Source: Arenibacter certesii DSM 19833
GTDB lineage: Bacteria; Bacteroidota; Bacteroidia; Flavobacteriales; Flavobacteriaceae
Length of the DNA: 64,000 nucleotides
Assembly: GCF_000429545.1 (NCBI RefSeq)
Contig: NZ_KE386914.1
Coordinates: forward strand, 1-64,000
Direction: 5' to 3'
The stretch's first letter is position 1. Every line of letters starts with the position of its first letter. Below are positions 34,412 through 43,035 of the stretch, piece by piece. The notes under the pieces were generated by a model. That model worked only from the letters and a program-made list of their open reading frames with translations. It ran no database searches and was not told the DNA's origin. Made by a program: the position numbers and the translations under genes.

Positions 34412-35428
34412 ATGTGCCATAAATTTCAATGTTCTATAGTACCTCCCTATATTTTAGAACAGCTGGCCAAACAAGGCAGCAATAGTTGTAAGCGTACCCT
34501 CATAGAAACGCAACGCATAGCTAAAAGTAGGAACATTGCCTTAAATAATTTACTTCAACGTACCGACGAAGTGGGCACTGGAAATCGTATTGTTTACGAT
34601 TGTTTAAACGAATACCGGCAAAAGGTTAAAAAAGCTAGAAGTGAAGGGGAGGATAAAGTGGCGGACGCTACAGCTAATCTTGCTTATGATTATTCTGGTT
34701 ATGTTAGGAATTATTTTAAAGAAACTTTTCAATTGAATTCCTTAGACGGTAAAGGCATGCCTATTATATCTAATGTTCATTATGGTAAGGCATATAACAA
34801 TGCGTTTTGGGACGGGGACGAAATAACTTATGGGGATGGTGATGATGTTCAGTTTTCTAATTTTGCAGCAGGAATAGATGTTGTTGCGCATGAACTCACT
34901 CATGGTATAACACAATTTCTGGGAAATTTAGAATATAAAGGACAACCGGGAGCCTTGAACGAACATTTTTCCGATGTATTTGCGACTATTATAAAGCAAA
35001 AATTTTTAGCTCAAGATATTTCAGAGGCCAATTGGCTTATAGGTGACACGGTAGTAGCAGAAGGGTTTCCCGGTAAAGCCATAAGATCCATGAGTGCGCC
35101 CGGAACTGCAAACGAGTTTGATAGCCAGCCCGATCACATGGACAATTATTATACAGGATCTTCCGATAATTATGGTGTACATATAAATTCAGGTATCCCC
35201 AATAGAGCATTTTATTTGAGCTGTATGGCCATTGGAATTGACGACTGTGCCCTTATTTGGTTCCAAACCCTGAACCAATTATGGCGAACCGCAGACTTCA
35301 GAGATATGTTGGAAGTAATCACTAAGGTTGCGAATGAACTTATGGAAGAAGGGAAAGTTTGTGACACCGCAGACAACGCTATTTTGGAAAGTTTTTCCAT
35401 GGTAGGTATAAATAACCCTGCCGTATGA
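34412..35428 (+). CDS. Protealysin-like M4 (thermolysin-family) metallopeptidase
   Basis: 338 residues. Zinc site HELTH (H160, E161, H164) with third ligand E184 in ALNEHFSD; the late catalytic histidine is H257 in GVHINSGIPNRAF. There is no signal peptide and no long FTP/PepSY propeptide; instead a short N-terminal segment with CSIVPPYIL, the PPxxL-type motif of protealysin-like precursors, precedes the mature part. So it is a protealysin/grimelysin-group enzyme, whose members act in or leave the cytosol by an unclear route. The stop overlaps the start of an emfourin-like inhibitor gene. Confidence 0.92.
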   Translation: MCHKFQCSIVPPYILEQLAKQGSNSCKRTLIETQRIAKSRNIALNNLLQRTDEVGTGNRIVYDCLNEYRQKVKKARSEGEDKVADATANLAYDYSGYVRNYFKETFQLNSLDGKGMPIISNVHYGKAYNNAFWDGDEITYGDGDDVQFSNFAAGIDVVAHELTHGITQFLGNLEYKGQPGALNEHFSDVFATIIKQKFLAQDISEANWLIGDTVVAEGFPGKAIRSMSAPGTANEFDSQPDHMDNYYTGSSDNYGVHINSGIPNRAFYLSCMAIGIDDCALIWFQTLNQLWRTADFRDMLEVITKVANELMEEGKVCDTADNAILESFSMVGINNPAV

Positions 35429-35688
35429 AATATGAGATCAATATAGAAGGTGGGTTCACTGGGATTCCCAAAACGTATAAGGGAGAGCAATCGCTAAACA
35501 ACGAGGAGAAAACCAAATTGCTCCTAAGTCTTCAAAAAACCTTTGCTGATGAAAACACCAAGACAAGAGACGGTTTTAACTACAAATTAAAACTTACAGA
35601 CCACGAAATAGTATATAATTTTGAGTTTGATGAGTTCAATATTCCTAAAGAAGTTCGTATGTTTATCGAATCGATTATTAAAAAATAA
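35425..35688 (+). CDS. Emfourin-like inhibitor of the protealysin-type peptidase
   Basis: 87 residues. The opening MKYEINIEGGFTGIP matches the emfourin family, small cytosolic proteins encoded just after protealysin-type peptidases that bind and inhibit them. A C-terminal FDEFNIPKEVRMFIESI segment is compatible with the family. The ATG lies inside the peptidase stop (ATGA overlap at 35425-35428), so the pair is translationally coupled, which would keep peptidase and inhibitor in step. The family call rests on the GGFTG motif, size and position. Confidence 0.82.
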   Translation: MKYEINIEGGFTGIPKTYKGEQSLNNEEKTKLLLSLQKTFADENTKTRDGFNYKLKLTDHEIVYNFEFDEFNIPKEVRMFIESIIKK

Positions 35689-35787
35689 TTGTACGTTAAA
35701 CGCATTTAAATGCTACCGTTTATAAGAGGCTGCTTATAGGTGACTTATAAACTCAGATTAATTATTCTTTGATAAAACGAATTACTA

Positions 35788-35821
35788 AATGCCCGATGAT
35801 AATTACTATTCACCGGGCATT
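35788..35821 (+). terminator. Terminator of the protealysin-emfourin operon
   Basis: AATGCCCG (35788-35795) pairs with CGGGCATT (35814-35821), followed by an AT-rich ATTATATTT. An ATG that opens the next frame falls within the left arm, which shows that this ATG is not the start of the M28 gene. Confidence 0.7.
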
Positions 35822-35860
35822 ATTATATTTATTAACTCAAAAACAATTAAAACTTTGAAA

Positions 35861-37411
35861 ATGAAAAGAATTACATCATTACTAACCATTGTTGGTCTAG
35901 CTATAGGCCAGTTTGCAATTGCACAAGTAGACAAACAACTGATCCAAAGTATGGTGAAGGAGGCCAACGAAAACTCCCAATTGGAAACCTTGGCTCACGA
36001 AATGTTGGATGTCATTGGTCCCAGATTGGTGGGAACCCCACAAATGGAGCAAGCTGGGGATTGGGCAATTGCCAAATATAAAGAATGGGGCATTCCTGCC
36101 GAGAATGAGCAATGGGGAGAATGGCGCGGATGGGACAGGGGAATCACCCATATAGACATGGTTCATCCCAGAATACAAAGTCTAAATGGCACTCAGCTTG
36201 CCTGGAGTCCAAGTACTGGAAAAAAAGGGGTTACTGGAGAACTGGTAGTATTGCCTACAGTAGAAAATTCCGCTCAATTTGAGCAATGGCTTCCTAGTGT
36301 AAAGGGAAAGCTGGTAATGATCAGTATGAAAGAACCTACAGGCCGTCCCGATTATAACTGGGAGGAGTTTGCAACTAAAGATTCTTCCGAAAAAATGAAA
36401 AATGACCGGCAGGTTCAAGAAGAAGAATGGAGGGAAAATATGAGGCGAATTGGCTACGACAGACGTACTCTCCCAGAAGCCTTAGAAAAGGCAGGCGCCT
36501 TGGGAATAGTTACTTCCTATTGGTCTAAAGGTTTTGGTGCTAATAAAATCTTTAGTGCCAGCACTAAGAAGATTCCAACGGTAGATCTGTCTTTAGAAGA
36601 TTATACCATGTTATACCGTTTAGTGGAGTATGGCAGTAAGCCAAAAATAAAAATAGTTGCCGAGTCTAAGGAGTTGGGAACCGTACCTGCATTTAACACG
36701 ATAGCCACTATTAAAGGTAGTGAAAAACCAGAGGAGTACGTAATATTATCGGCTCATTTCGATTCTTGGGATGGCGGTACTGGAGCCACTGATAATGGAA
36801 CGGGGACATTAGTAATGATGGAAGCCATGAGAATCCTTAAGAAAATATACCCTAACCCTAAAAGAACTATTCTTGTTGGGCATTGGGGAAGTGAAGAACA
36901 AGGTCTTAACGGCTCTAGAGCGTTTGTTGAAGACCATCCCGAAATTGTGAATAATATACAAGCCGTTTTTAACCAAGATAACGGAACTGGTAGAGTAGTG
37001 AACATGAACGGTGCCGGATTCTTAAATTCGTATGATTATCTAACGAGATGGTTGTCTGCAGTCCCAAAAGAAATAACAGACCCTATAGAGACCAATTTCC
37101 CTGGCTCACCAGCTACTGGTGGATCGGATAATGCTTCCTTTGTTGCTGCTGGTGCTCCTGCCTTTAACCTTACTGCGTTAAACTGGTCATATTGGAACTA
37201 TACCTGGCATACCAATTTGGACACTTATGATAAAGTTGTTTTTGATGATGTTAGAAGCAATGCAATCCTAACAGCAATCTTAGCCTATATGGCAAGTGAA
37301 GACCCTAACACCACATCTAGGGAGAAAATAGTTTTACCAACCAATTTTGAAACTGGAATACAAAGATCCTGGCCAGAACAACGTTCCCCTACCAGAAAGG
37401 GAGGGTTGTAA
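35861..37411 (+). CDS. Secreted M28-family aminopeptidase/carboxypeptidase Q-like
   Basis: 516 residues from the ATG at 35861, which opens a signal peptide (MKRITSLLTIVGLAIG...FAIAQ). Metal ligands of the M28 fold: SAHFDSWD (H299, D301), a following TDNGTG aspartate, GSEEQGLNGS (general base and ligand Glu), FNQDNGTGR and late YTWHTNLDTYD histidine. A protease-associated-type insertion lies between residues 100 and 250. It should release amino acids from peptides in the periplasm or outside. It follows the M4 operon but has its own transcription start by position. Confidence 0.9.
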   Translation: MKRITSLLTIVGLAIGQFAIAQVDKQLIQSMVKEANENSQLETLAHEMLDVIGPRLVGTPQMEQAGDWAIAKYKEWGIPAENEQWGEWRGWDRGITHIDMVHPRIQSLNGTQLAWSPSTGKKGVTGELVVLPTVENSAQFEQWLPSVKGKLVMISMKEPTGRPDYNWEEFATKDSSEKMKNDRQVQEEEWRENMRRIGYDRRTLPEALEKAGALGIVTSYWSKGFGANKIFSASTKKIPTVDLSLEDYTMLYRLVEYGSKPKIKIVAESKELGTVPAFNTIATIKGSEKPEEYVILSAHFDSWDGGTGATDNGTGTLVMMEAMRILKKIYPNPKRTILVGHWGSEEQGLNGSRAFVEDHPEIVNNIQAVFNQDNGTGRVVNMNGAGFLNSYDYLTRWLSAVPKEITDPIETNFPGSPATGGSDNASFVAAGAPAFNLTALNWSYWNYTWHTNLDTYDKVVFDDVRSNAILTAILAYMASEDPNTTSREKIVLPTNFETGIQRSWPEQRSPTRKGGL

Positions 37412-37514
37412 AATCTTACAATTAGTTTTCCTTTGGTTTGATAAAAATAAAGACTATCTTAATTTAGAATTAGAGGATAAAATTTAAAGTGACTAATTAT
37501 TAAACTAGATATAT

Positions 37515-37814
37515 ATGAATATCAATTTTGAGTATGTTGATGTAAAAGCTAGCGCTCGCTTAGAGGAGCTAGCAACTAAAAAACTAGAAAAATTAGAGGA
37601 TAAATATGATTTTATTGTGCGTGCCGATGTTTTCCTGAAAAAGGAAAACAATGCCTCAAATAAGGGTTTTATATGTAGTATTAAACTAAGTGCCCCAGGA
37701 CCATTACTGTTCACCGAAACCAATAGCAACAAATTTGAAATGTCCATAGTGGAATCCATTGAGGATTTAGAAAGGCAATTGGAAAAAAGAAAAGGCAAAC
37801 TTAAATCACATTAA
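37515..37814 (+). CDS. hpf: Short-form ribosome hibernation promoting factor (HPF/RaiA family)
   Basis: 99 residues with the beta-alpha-beta-beta-beta-alpha pattern of HPF: MNINFEYVDVKASARLEELA start, KKLEKLEDKYD helix, and a final helix MSIVESIEDLERQLEKRKGK. It lacks the C-terminal dimerisation domain, so it is the short form. It binds the 30S decoding site to stabilise idle ribosomes in stationary phase. Followed by a dispersed two-hairpin element and a strong terminator. Confidence 0.92.
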   Translation: MNINFEYVDVKASARLEELATKKLEKLEDKYDFIVRADVFLKKENNASNKGFICSIKLSAPGPLLFTETNSNKFEMSIVESIEDLERQLEKRKGKLKSH

Positions 37815-37837
37815 ATCATTTCCCTCATGGAATGACC

Positions 37838-37905
37838 TTGAGGCATCGGCCAGCATCTACCGATGACATTTCGACCCACTCCTGAAAGGAACAGGAAGGC
37901 AAACG
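37838..37905 (+). repeat. Dispersed two-hairpin element, copy A
   Basis: Contains TGAGGCATCGG, CTACCGAT, ATTTCGA and a final AGGCAA shared, at the same spacing, with the reverse complement of 46328-46393. Hairpin 1 pairs CATCGG (37843-37848) with CCGATG (37860-37865); hairpin 2 pairs TCCTG with CAGGA. It lies between the hpf stop and its terminator, hence in the hpf 3' UTR. Confidence 0.65.
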
Positions 37906-37930
37906 TCGGAGAAAATAAATTTTAAATTAC

Positions 37931-37974
37931 AAATACCCTGAAAACAGAATCAGTCGTTTTCGGGGTATTTTTTT
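37931..37974 (+). terminator. Terminator of the hpf transcript
   Basis: AAATACCCTGAAAAC pairs with GTTTTCGGGGTATTT (one G-T pair) across a 10-base loop and runs into a T7 tract. Confidence 0.88.
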
Positions 37975-38187
37975 ATCGACTTGTTTTATTAATTCAACTG
38001 ATTATTCCTTCTGCCCACCAGAAAATAAAATAAGGCATTTCCTTTCCATTTCAACCTATCTTTCTGTAAATAGTAAGCAATATATAGACGTGTTATTAAT
38101 TATGATAGGTTTCTCACAATCCGCTAAAGTTGTGATTTTTTAAAAGAAATAGCGGCTCGAAAAATATTTTAAGCGAAGTTTATTTAA
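37975..38187. other. Intergenic stretch before terC
   Basis: No gene or strong structure; AT-rich leader sequence up to the terC promoter. Confidence 0.4.
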
Positions 38188-38220
38188 TTGTAGTTTGAAT
38201 TAAAATGATAACTACATTTG
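38188..38220 (+). promoter_or_regulatory. Promoter of terC
   Basis: TTG (38188-38190) and TACATTTG (38213-38220, perfect TAnnTTTG) are 22 bases apart. The terC ATG is 22 bases downstream. Confidence 0.65.
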
Positions 38221-38242
38221 TGTATATAAATTATATGAAACT

Positions 38243-39196
38243 ATGTTGGTTTGGGGTGCTTTTATTGGTCTTATAATTATTTTTCTAGCCCTAGATTTAG
38301 GGGTTTTTCATAAAAACGACCATGTAATAAAGTCTAAGGAAGCAGGGATATGGACTGCTATTTGGGTTATTGTAGCTTTTAGTTTTAGTGGGGTAATCTA
38401 TTGGTTATTTAACACTGGAACGATTGCAAATCCTACTGGTCTAACCCCCAATTCAGCCGTTTTAAAATATATTACTGGCTATTTAATTGAGCTCTCCTTA
38501 AGTATAGATAACGTATTTGTGATTGCCGTAATATTCGCTTCTTTTAAGATTCCAGCCTTGTATCAACATCGAGTATTATTTTGGGGGATATTAGGCGCTA
38601 TCGTATTTAGGGCGTTAATGATTGTTTTTGGTGTAGCCTTAATCACAAAATTTGAATGGATCATTTATGTTTTTGGTGTTTTTCTATTATATACCGCATT
38701 TAAAATGTTGCGATCCGATGATAGTAAGTTCGATCCAAAATCGTCCTTCATCTTTAAACAGATTAAAAAGATTTATCCAATTACTTCCAAAATTGATGGA
38801 CACAAGTTTTTTATAAAACGGATGGGAATAAAGGCGGCCACTCCCCTATTTGTGGCCTTGGTAATTATTGAGTTGACGGATGTTCTATTTGCATTGGATA
38901 GTATACCAGCTATACTAGCCATTACGGCCGATCCATTTATTGTATTTAGTTCCAACATTTTTGCCATTTTAGGTCTAAGATCCATGTACTTTCTTATTTC
39001 TAGAATGCTAGAAAAATTTAGATATATCAACTATAGTCTTGTGATAATATTAGCCTTTGTTGGATTAAAGATGCTATTCTCCCATTATATTGATATCCCA
39101 GAATGGGTGTCCCTTTCGGTAATATCGGTTTCATTAATTGGGGGCATAGTCGCGTCTCTCTTAATCCCGGGAAATAAAGATCAAGAGAAGGTATAA
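38243..39196 (+). CDS. TerC/Alx-family integral membrane protein
   Basis: 317 residues with seven to nine hydrophobic helices. The two conserved acidic helix motifs are LIELSLSIDNVFV (E83, D89) and IELTDVLFALDSIPAIL, the TerC signature that probably coordinates metal. Related Alx/MeeF/MeeY proteins export manganese during protein secretion, so divalent-metal export is likely; tellurite resistance is the historical name. A cytosolic loop with many Lys lies around residues 150-195. Its stop codon directly abuts the stop of the convergent ACP gene. Confidence 0.92.
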   Translation: MLVWGAFIGLIIIFLALDLGVFHKNDHVIKSKEAGIWTAIWVIVAFSFSGVIYWLFNTGTIANPTGLTPNSAVLKYITGYLIELSLSIDNVFVIAVIFASFKIPALYQHRVLFWGILGAIVFRALMIVFGVALITKFEWIIYVFGVFLLYTAFKMLRSDDSKFDPKSSFIFKQIKKIYPITSKIDGHKFFIKRMGIKAATPLFVALVIIELTDVLFALDSIPAILAITADPFIVFSSNIFAILGLRSMYFLISRMLEKFRYINYSLVIILAFVGLKMLFSHYIDIPEWVSLSVISVSLIGGIVASLLIPGNKDQEKV

Positions 39197-39454
39197 TTAT
39201 TGTTTCTCCAACAATTTTTGGTTCACAATTCTTAGGGCATCTTTCACTGTTTTCATCTGCTCCATATCCTCATTTTCCAAGGTTATTCCATACGCATCTT
39301 CTACGTCCAAAATAATATCTACCAAGTTAGCGGAATTTATGTTGAGCTCTGATATAAAATTACTCTCTTCTGTAACTTCCGATATGGATACATCTTCGGG
39401 CAGATATATTTTAACGATCTCTTTTAGCGTTTCGTAATGGGATTGATTGGTCAT
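39197..39454 (-). CDS. Acyl carrier protein of the type III PKS operon
   Basis: 85 residues, acidic, four-helix ACP pattern (IYLPEDVSISEVTEES, then ELNINSANLVDIIL, then VEDAYGITLENED). The phosphopantetheine serine is S41 in an NSAN context, where housekeeping ACP has DSL, so it is likely a dedicated carrier. Last gene of a six-gene operon; two bases separate it from the ketosynthase gene. No phosphopantetheinyl transferase is in the window, so a general one must load it. Confidence 0.9.
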   Translation of the reverse strand: MTNQSHYETLKEIVKIYLPEDVSISEVTEESNFISELNINSANLVDIILDVEDAYGITLENEDMEQMKTVKDALRIVNQKLLEKQ

Positions 39455-39456
39455 AA

Positions 39457-40728
39457 TTAATCGGGTTTATAAGCCTTAAATATAATACAAGCATTAACGT
39501 CTCCAAAACCAAAACTAGCTTTAGCTATCATATTTGGGTTATATGAAATAGTTTTTAATGGAATTTTGGTTACATCCACTCTTTTCAATATTTCTGGATG
39601 TAAATCATCGCAATTACTATTCCCAAAAACCATTTCTTCTTTAAACTGTAACACGCTTGCCACGGCCTCCACACTTCCCGAAGCCGCCAAACAATGCCCT
39701 ACTAAGGACTTGGTCGTATTAATATAGGGAAAGTCTTTTCCCGATCGCCCTAGGGCTTTACTCCAATTACTAATTTCGTCCGCATCTTTGGAGGTTGCGG
39801 TAAGGTGTCCGTTAATTACATCTATCTCATTTTTATTTAAATTGGCATCAGAAAGAGCCGCTTGAATACAACGTTGGACCCCTTCGCTATTGGGTGCAGT
39901 CATGCTTCCATTACCTCTTTGACCCCCACTATTTACAGCCCCGCCCAATACCTCGGCATAAATGGTAGCTCCTCTTGCCATGGCATGATCCAAAGATTCC
40001 AATACCAATGCTCCAGCTCCGCTACCAGGGACAAATCCTGCAGCAGTAGCACTCATCGGCCTACTTGCTCTTAAAGGATCGCTATTGTATTGTGTAGGTA
40101 GAATACGCATGGCGTCAAAACCACCCCATATATAAGGCCCACTATCACTACAACTCCCTACTAACATTATCTTGGCCTTACGAGACCTAATACGTTCCAT
40201 TCCAAGGATAATAGCCTCTGTACCGGTAGCGCAGGCCGATGAATTTGTGGTTATTTGGTTTCCCAATCCTAATTTACCACCAAGGTAAGCACTAATGCCA
40301 CTCGCCATGGTCTGCATTACTGAAGTACTTCCCAATCGCCGTGTTTTCTTGCTATCTATAAGATGTATAGATTCCCTAAATTTATCCGTTCCTAAAATAC
40401 CAGTTCCAAAAATAACCCCACTATCCCAATCCGGTTTATCCTTTCCCATAGGCTTCAATCCGGCATCTGCCCAAGCCTCGGCTCCTGCGATAAACCCATA
40501 AACCAAACCACTGCTATTTAATCCTTTTCGTTCTAAAGGCGTAAAATTATTGTCCATATCAAAATCAGTAATTTCAGGTTTTCCTGCAATTTGGCATCCA
40601 AATCCTAAATCTGCTAATTCTTGATGAAAGCTAATTCCGCATATACCATATTTTAGGCTGTGGGTGAAATTGGTAAGACCTACTCCATTGGGGGCGCAGA
40701 CTCCTAATCCCGTAATTACGACTCTCAT
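39457..40728 (-). CDS. Beta-ketoacyl-ACP synthase (KAS II / FabF-like), operon-specific
   Basis: 423 residues of thiolase fold. The active-site triad is complete: C166 in NSSACATGTEA, H308 in NGHLTATSKD (HGTxT of FabF is HLTAT here) and H345 in KSLVGHCLAASG, so it is a condensing enzyme, not a chain-length factor. It probably extends an acyl chain on the neighbouring ACP. Its ATG overlaps the dehydratase stop by four bases. Divergence from housekeeping FabF and the context argue for a dedicated lipid-starter role. Confidence 0.9.
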   Translation of the reverse strand: MRVVITGLGVCAPNGVGLTNFTHSLKYGICGISFHQELADLGFGCQIAGKPEITDFDMDNNFTPLERKGLNSSGLVYGFIAGAEAWADAGLKPMGKDKPDWDSGVIFGTGILGTDKFRESIHLIDSKKTRRLGSTSVMQTMASGISAYLGGKLGLGNQITTNSSACATGTEAIILGMERIRSRKAKIMLVGSCSDSGPYIWGGFDAMRILPTQYNSDPLRASRPMSATAAGFVPGSGAGALVLESLDHAMARGATIYAEVLGGAVNSGGQRGNGSMTAPNSEGVQRCIQAALSDANLNKNEIDVINGHLTATSKDADEISNWSKALGRSGKDFPYINTTKSLVGHCLAASGSVEAVASVLQFKEEMVFGNSNCDDLHPEILKRVDVTKIPLKTISYNPNMIAKASFGFGDVNACIIFKAYKPD

Positions 40729-41171
40729 GATATATCTTTTTTAAGCATTCCCGTCAAGCTTCCCTTACAGACTAATTTTCCTTGGGAATTATACATTTTC
40801 ACCTCACATTTTAATTTTTGGAATCGGAAGTAAATTTTTTCGGATTTTACGGTAACAAATTCTAAAGGATATACAGGCAAATAGAAATCCATTTGGCTGC
40901 TGCTCATGGCTATTTTCACATTTTCTAAACTTGCCCCCTCTTTTTGTAATAAAAAGATTCCCAAAGCCACCAGTCCAATCTGCGCACAACATTCAACTAA
41001 AATTACTCCGGGTGTAATTGGATGGTTTTTAAAATGACCTTTGTAAAAATATTCATTCTCTTTAAACGTATAGGATCCTTCCACGTAATTTTCATTGATT
41101 TCTAAAAGCGAGTCTACAAATAAAAATGGCTTAGAATAAGGGAGTCTCGCTATGAGGTGCTGTAAATTCAT
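40725..41171 (-). CDS. FabZ/FabA-like 3-hydroxyacyl-ACP dehydratase
   Basis: 148 residues, hotdog fold. H46 in YKGHFKNHPITPGV and E60 in ILVECCAQIG are the catalytic pair of FabZ-type dehydratases; LPYSKPFLFVDSLLEI is the usual N-terminus. It should remove water from 3-hydroxyacyl-ACP during starter-chain synthesis. Translationally coupled with the ketosynthase. No ketoreductase or enoyl reductase is in the operon, so those steps would use housekeeping FabG and FabI. Confidence 0.88.
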   Translation of the reverse strand: MNLQHLIARLPYSKPFLFVDSLLEINENYVEGSYTFKENEYFYKGHFKNHPITPGVILVECCAQIGLVALGIFLLQKEGASLENVKIAMSSSQMDFYLPVYPLEFVTVKSEKIYFRFQKLKCEVKMYNSQGKLVCKGSLTGMLKKDIS

Positions 41172-41261
41172 TTTCTATCTTGTTTCACTTAAATTCCTAC
41201 AGTATGCCCCTCTACATCTAACAGGAGGTCTGTTTTAAGGGTAGTTCTAATTTAAAAAGTC

Positions 41262-42317
41262 CTACCATTCAATAAGTACCCGTTGTGCCGAAAATCCAGG
41301 GCCAAAACTCAGCATGAGTCCTTGGTCACCTATAGGAATATCTCTTTCCATGAACCGCTCCAAAACGTATAGAACCGTGGCACTACTCATATTACCATAC
41401 AACCGAAGGGTTTCTCTGGTATCATCTATATTCTTTCCCATTTTACCGAACAACTGCTCTACAGTCTCCACAATTTTTTTTCCTCCTGGATGAAAAATTA
41501 AATGCTCGACGTTTTCAATATTGCTGCCCAATTCACTTAAAAACGGATGAATAATATCTGGGAAATGGTGGGCAATAGTTTCTGGTACGGCAGGATCTAA
41601 TATCATTTTTAAACCGGAATTGGTAAGGTCAAATCCCATTAATTGAGTGGTATCGGTAAAATGATACATTCCCTCGCCTAGTATCCTAGGTCCTACCGCA
41701 TTTTCTTCAGAAGACAGCAATACACAAGCGGCACCATCCCCAAAAATTGCTGCACTAACCATGTTTGCCATGGAATAATCTGAAAGTTGGAATGTGGCAG
41801 TCGGACTTTCCACTGCTACAATGGCAGCCCTTTTACCTGGGTTGGACTTTAAGAAATTACGGGCATAGATCAATCCAGAAATTCCAGCCGCACAACCCAT
41901 TTCCGTTACTGGTAAACGAACCACATTACTTCTAATGGAGAGCACGTTTATTAGGTAAGCATCTAATGACGGAATCATAATACCTGTGCAACTGACTGTT
42001 ATAATATAATCGATACTATTAGCCTCCCAATTGCTCTTGGCCAGTGCCTTTTGGAGCACTTTACTTCCCAATTTTTTTACTTCACGGACATATATATTGT
42101 TCTTATCTTCAAAAGAAGTGGTCGTAAACACCTCTTCCGGACTCATTATGCTATACCGTTTATCTACAGCTGCTCCCTCAAAAATTTTTACAATCTTTCT
42201 TTTAAATCGATCCTCTTGTCCATGTAACCAATTATTTACCAAGGGCAATATATCCTTGGTTTCCCTACTGTAAGCAGGTAAAGCTGTGGTAACGGCTACT
42301 ATTCTGGTTTCAGCCAT
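41262..42317 (-). CDS. Type III polyketide synthase (chalcone-synthase family)
   Basis: 351 residues, normal for the family. The Cys-His-Asn triad is intact: C142 in MGCAAGIS, H276 in IFHPGGKK, N309 in LYGNMSSAT; GFGPG-like SFGPGFSAQRV closes the fold. It extends an acyl starter with malonyl-CoA and cyclises the chain, giving resorcinols, pyrones or phloroglucinols. Cyclisation mode cannot be read. It lies 13 bases from a methyltransferase and upstream of FAS-like genes that may supply a fatty acyl starter, so an alkylresorcinol or alkylpyrone-like lipid is the best guess. Confidence 0.93.
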   Translation of the reverse strand: MAETRIVAVTTALPAYSRETKDILPLVNNWLHGQEDRFKRKIVKIFEGAAVDKRYSIMSPEEVFTTTSFEDKNNIYVREVKKLGSKVLQKALAKSNWEANSIDYIITVSCTGIMIPSLDAYLINVLSIRSNVVRLPVTEMGCAAGISGLIYARNFLKSNPGKRAAIVAVESPTATFQLSDYSMANMVSAAIFGDGAACVLLSSEENAVGPRILGEGMYHFTDTTQLMGFDLTNSGLKMILDPAVPETIAHHFPDIIHPFLSELGSNIENVEHLIFHPGGKKIVETVEQLFGKMGKNIDDTRETLRLYGNMSSATVLYVLERFMERDIPIGDQGLMLSFGPGFSAQRVLIEW

Positions 42318-42330
42318 AATTTGGTTGTTC

Positions 42331-43035
42331 TTATTTTAATCTAATTATCCAAAGGTACCTGAACGCCCATTTCCAATTTAGCTCATGGTTTGCCTCAGGG
42401 AACAGTTTGGAAAGTTCTTGTAATTCGCCCTTGGTGAATGCACTTTTTATAGAAACTAGACCATCGTATTTTGCTATCTTTGTTTGCATAAAAATAACAC
42501 TATAAACCTGAAATAGATAATATGCAATCTTGCTTCTTTGCAAGTCGTTTATAATGATCCCTATACACGCACATGAAATAGCTTTCCGTAAAAACTCTGG
42601 AATCTCCTCGTTTTTAAAATGGTGCATGGTAAGGGTACACAATATAATATCACATTGTAATTCATTTGGATCCATTAATAAAACGTCCCTTTGCAAATAG
42701 GTGATATTGCGATGATTTATAGAATTTATTCTTGCGATGCCCAAGGCCTTCTCATTAAGGTCTACACCTACTAGATTTACTTCAATCCCAGTTGATTTAA
42801 AATAATTAGCCACTTCCCGCAGCATATGCCCATCCCCGCACCCAAGATCTATTATGGTATAACTTTTTTTAGGATTATTTTTTATTAGTTTTTTAATTGC
42901 ATTCAGGGTGATGGGAAAGCCGTTTAATATTTTATTGACCTTATTAATATCTAGCAATACTTTTTTTAATGAGCCGGCATCCAAATTTGGATCGTCCATT
43001 ATCTCGCTTTCTGTACAACGCTGGGTAAAATTCAT
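42331..43035 (-). CDS. Class I SAM-dependent methyltransferase of the PKS operon
   Basis: 234 residues. SAM motif I is IIDLGCGDGHML; later LVGVDLNEKALGIAR and DIILCTLTMHHF fit motifs II-IV of small-molecule methyltransferases. Its start overlaps the oxidoreductase stop by four bases, so it is coupled with it. The likely substrate is the type III PKS product (O- or C-methylation of an aromatic ring); that is context-based inference. Confidence 0.88.
   Translation of the reverse strand: MNFTQRCTESEIMDDPNLDAGSLKKVLLDINKVNKILNGFPITLNAIKKLIKNNPKKSYTIIDLGCGDGHMLREVANYFKSTGIEVNLVGVDLNEKALGIARINSINHRNITYLQRDVLLMDPNELQCDIILCTLTMHHFKNEEIPEFLRKAISCACIGIIINDLQRSKIAYYLFQVYSVIFMQTKIAKYDGLVSIKSAFTKGELQELSKLFPEANHELNWKWAFRYLWIIRLK

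Noticed and set aside
37815-37930. tRNA or ribosomal RNA in the region after hpf
   Set aside because: Hairpins here are explained by the dispersed element; no cloverleaf or T-loop GGTTCRA consensus is present.
39197-39454. Calling the ACP gene the housekeeping acpP
   Set aside because: Divergent carrier motif and location in the PKS operon argue against it.
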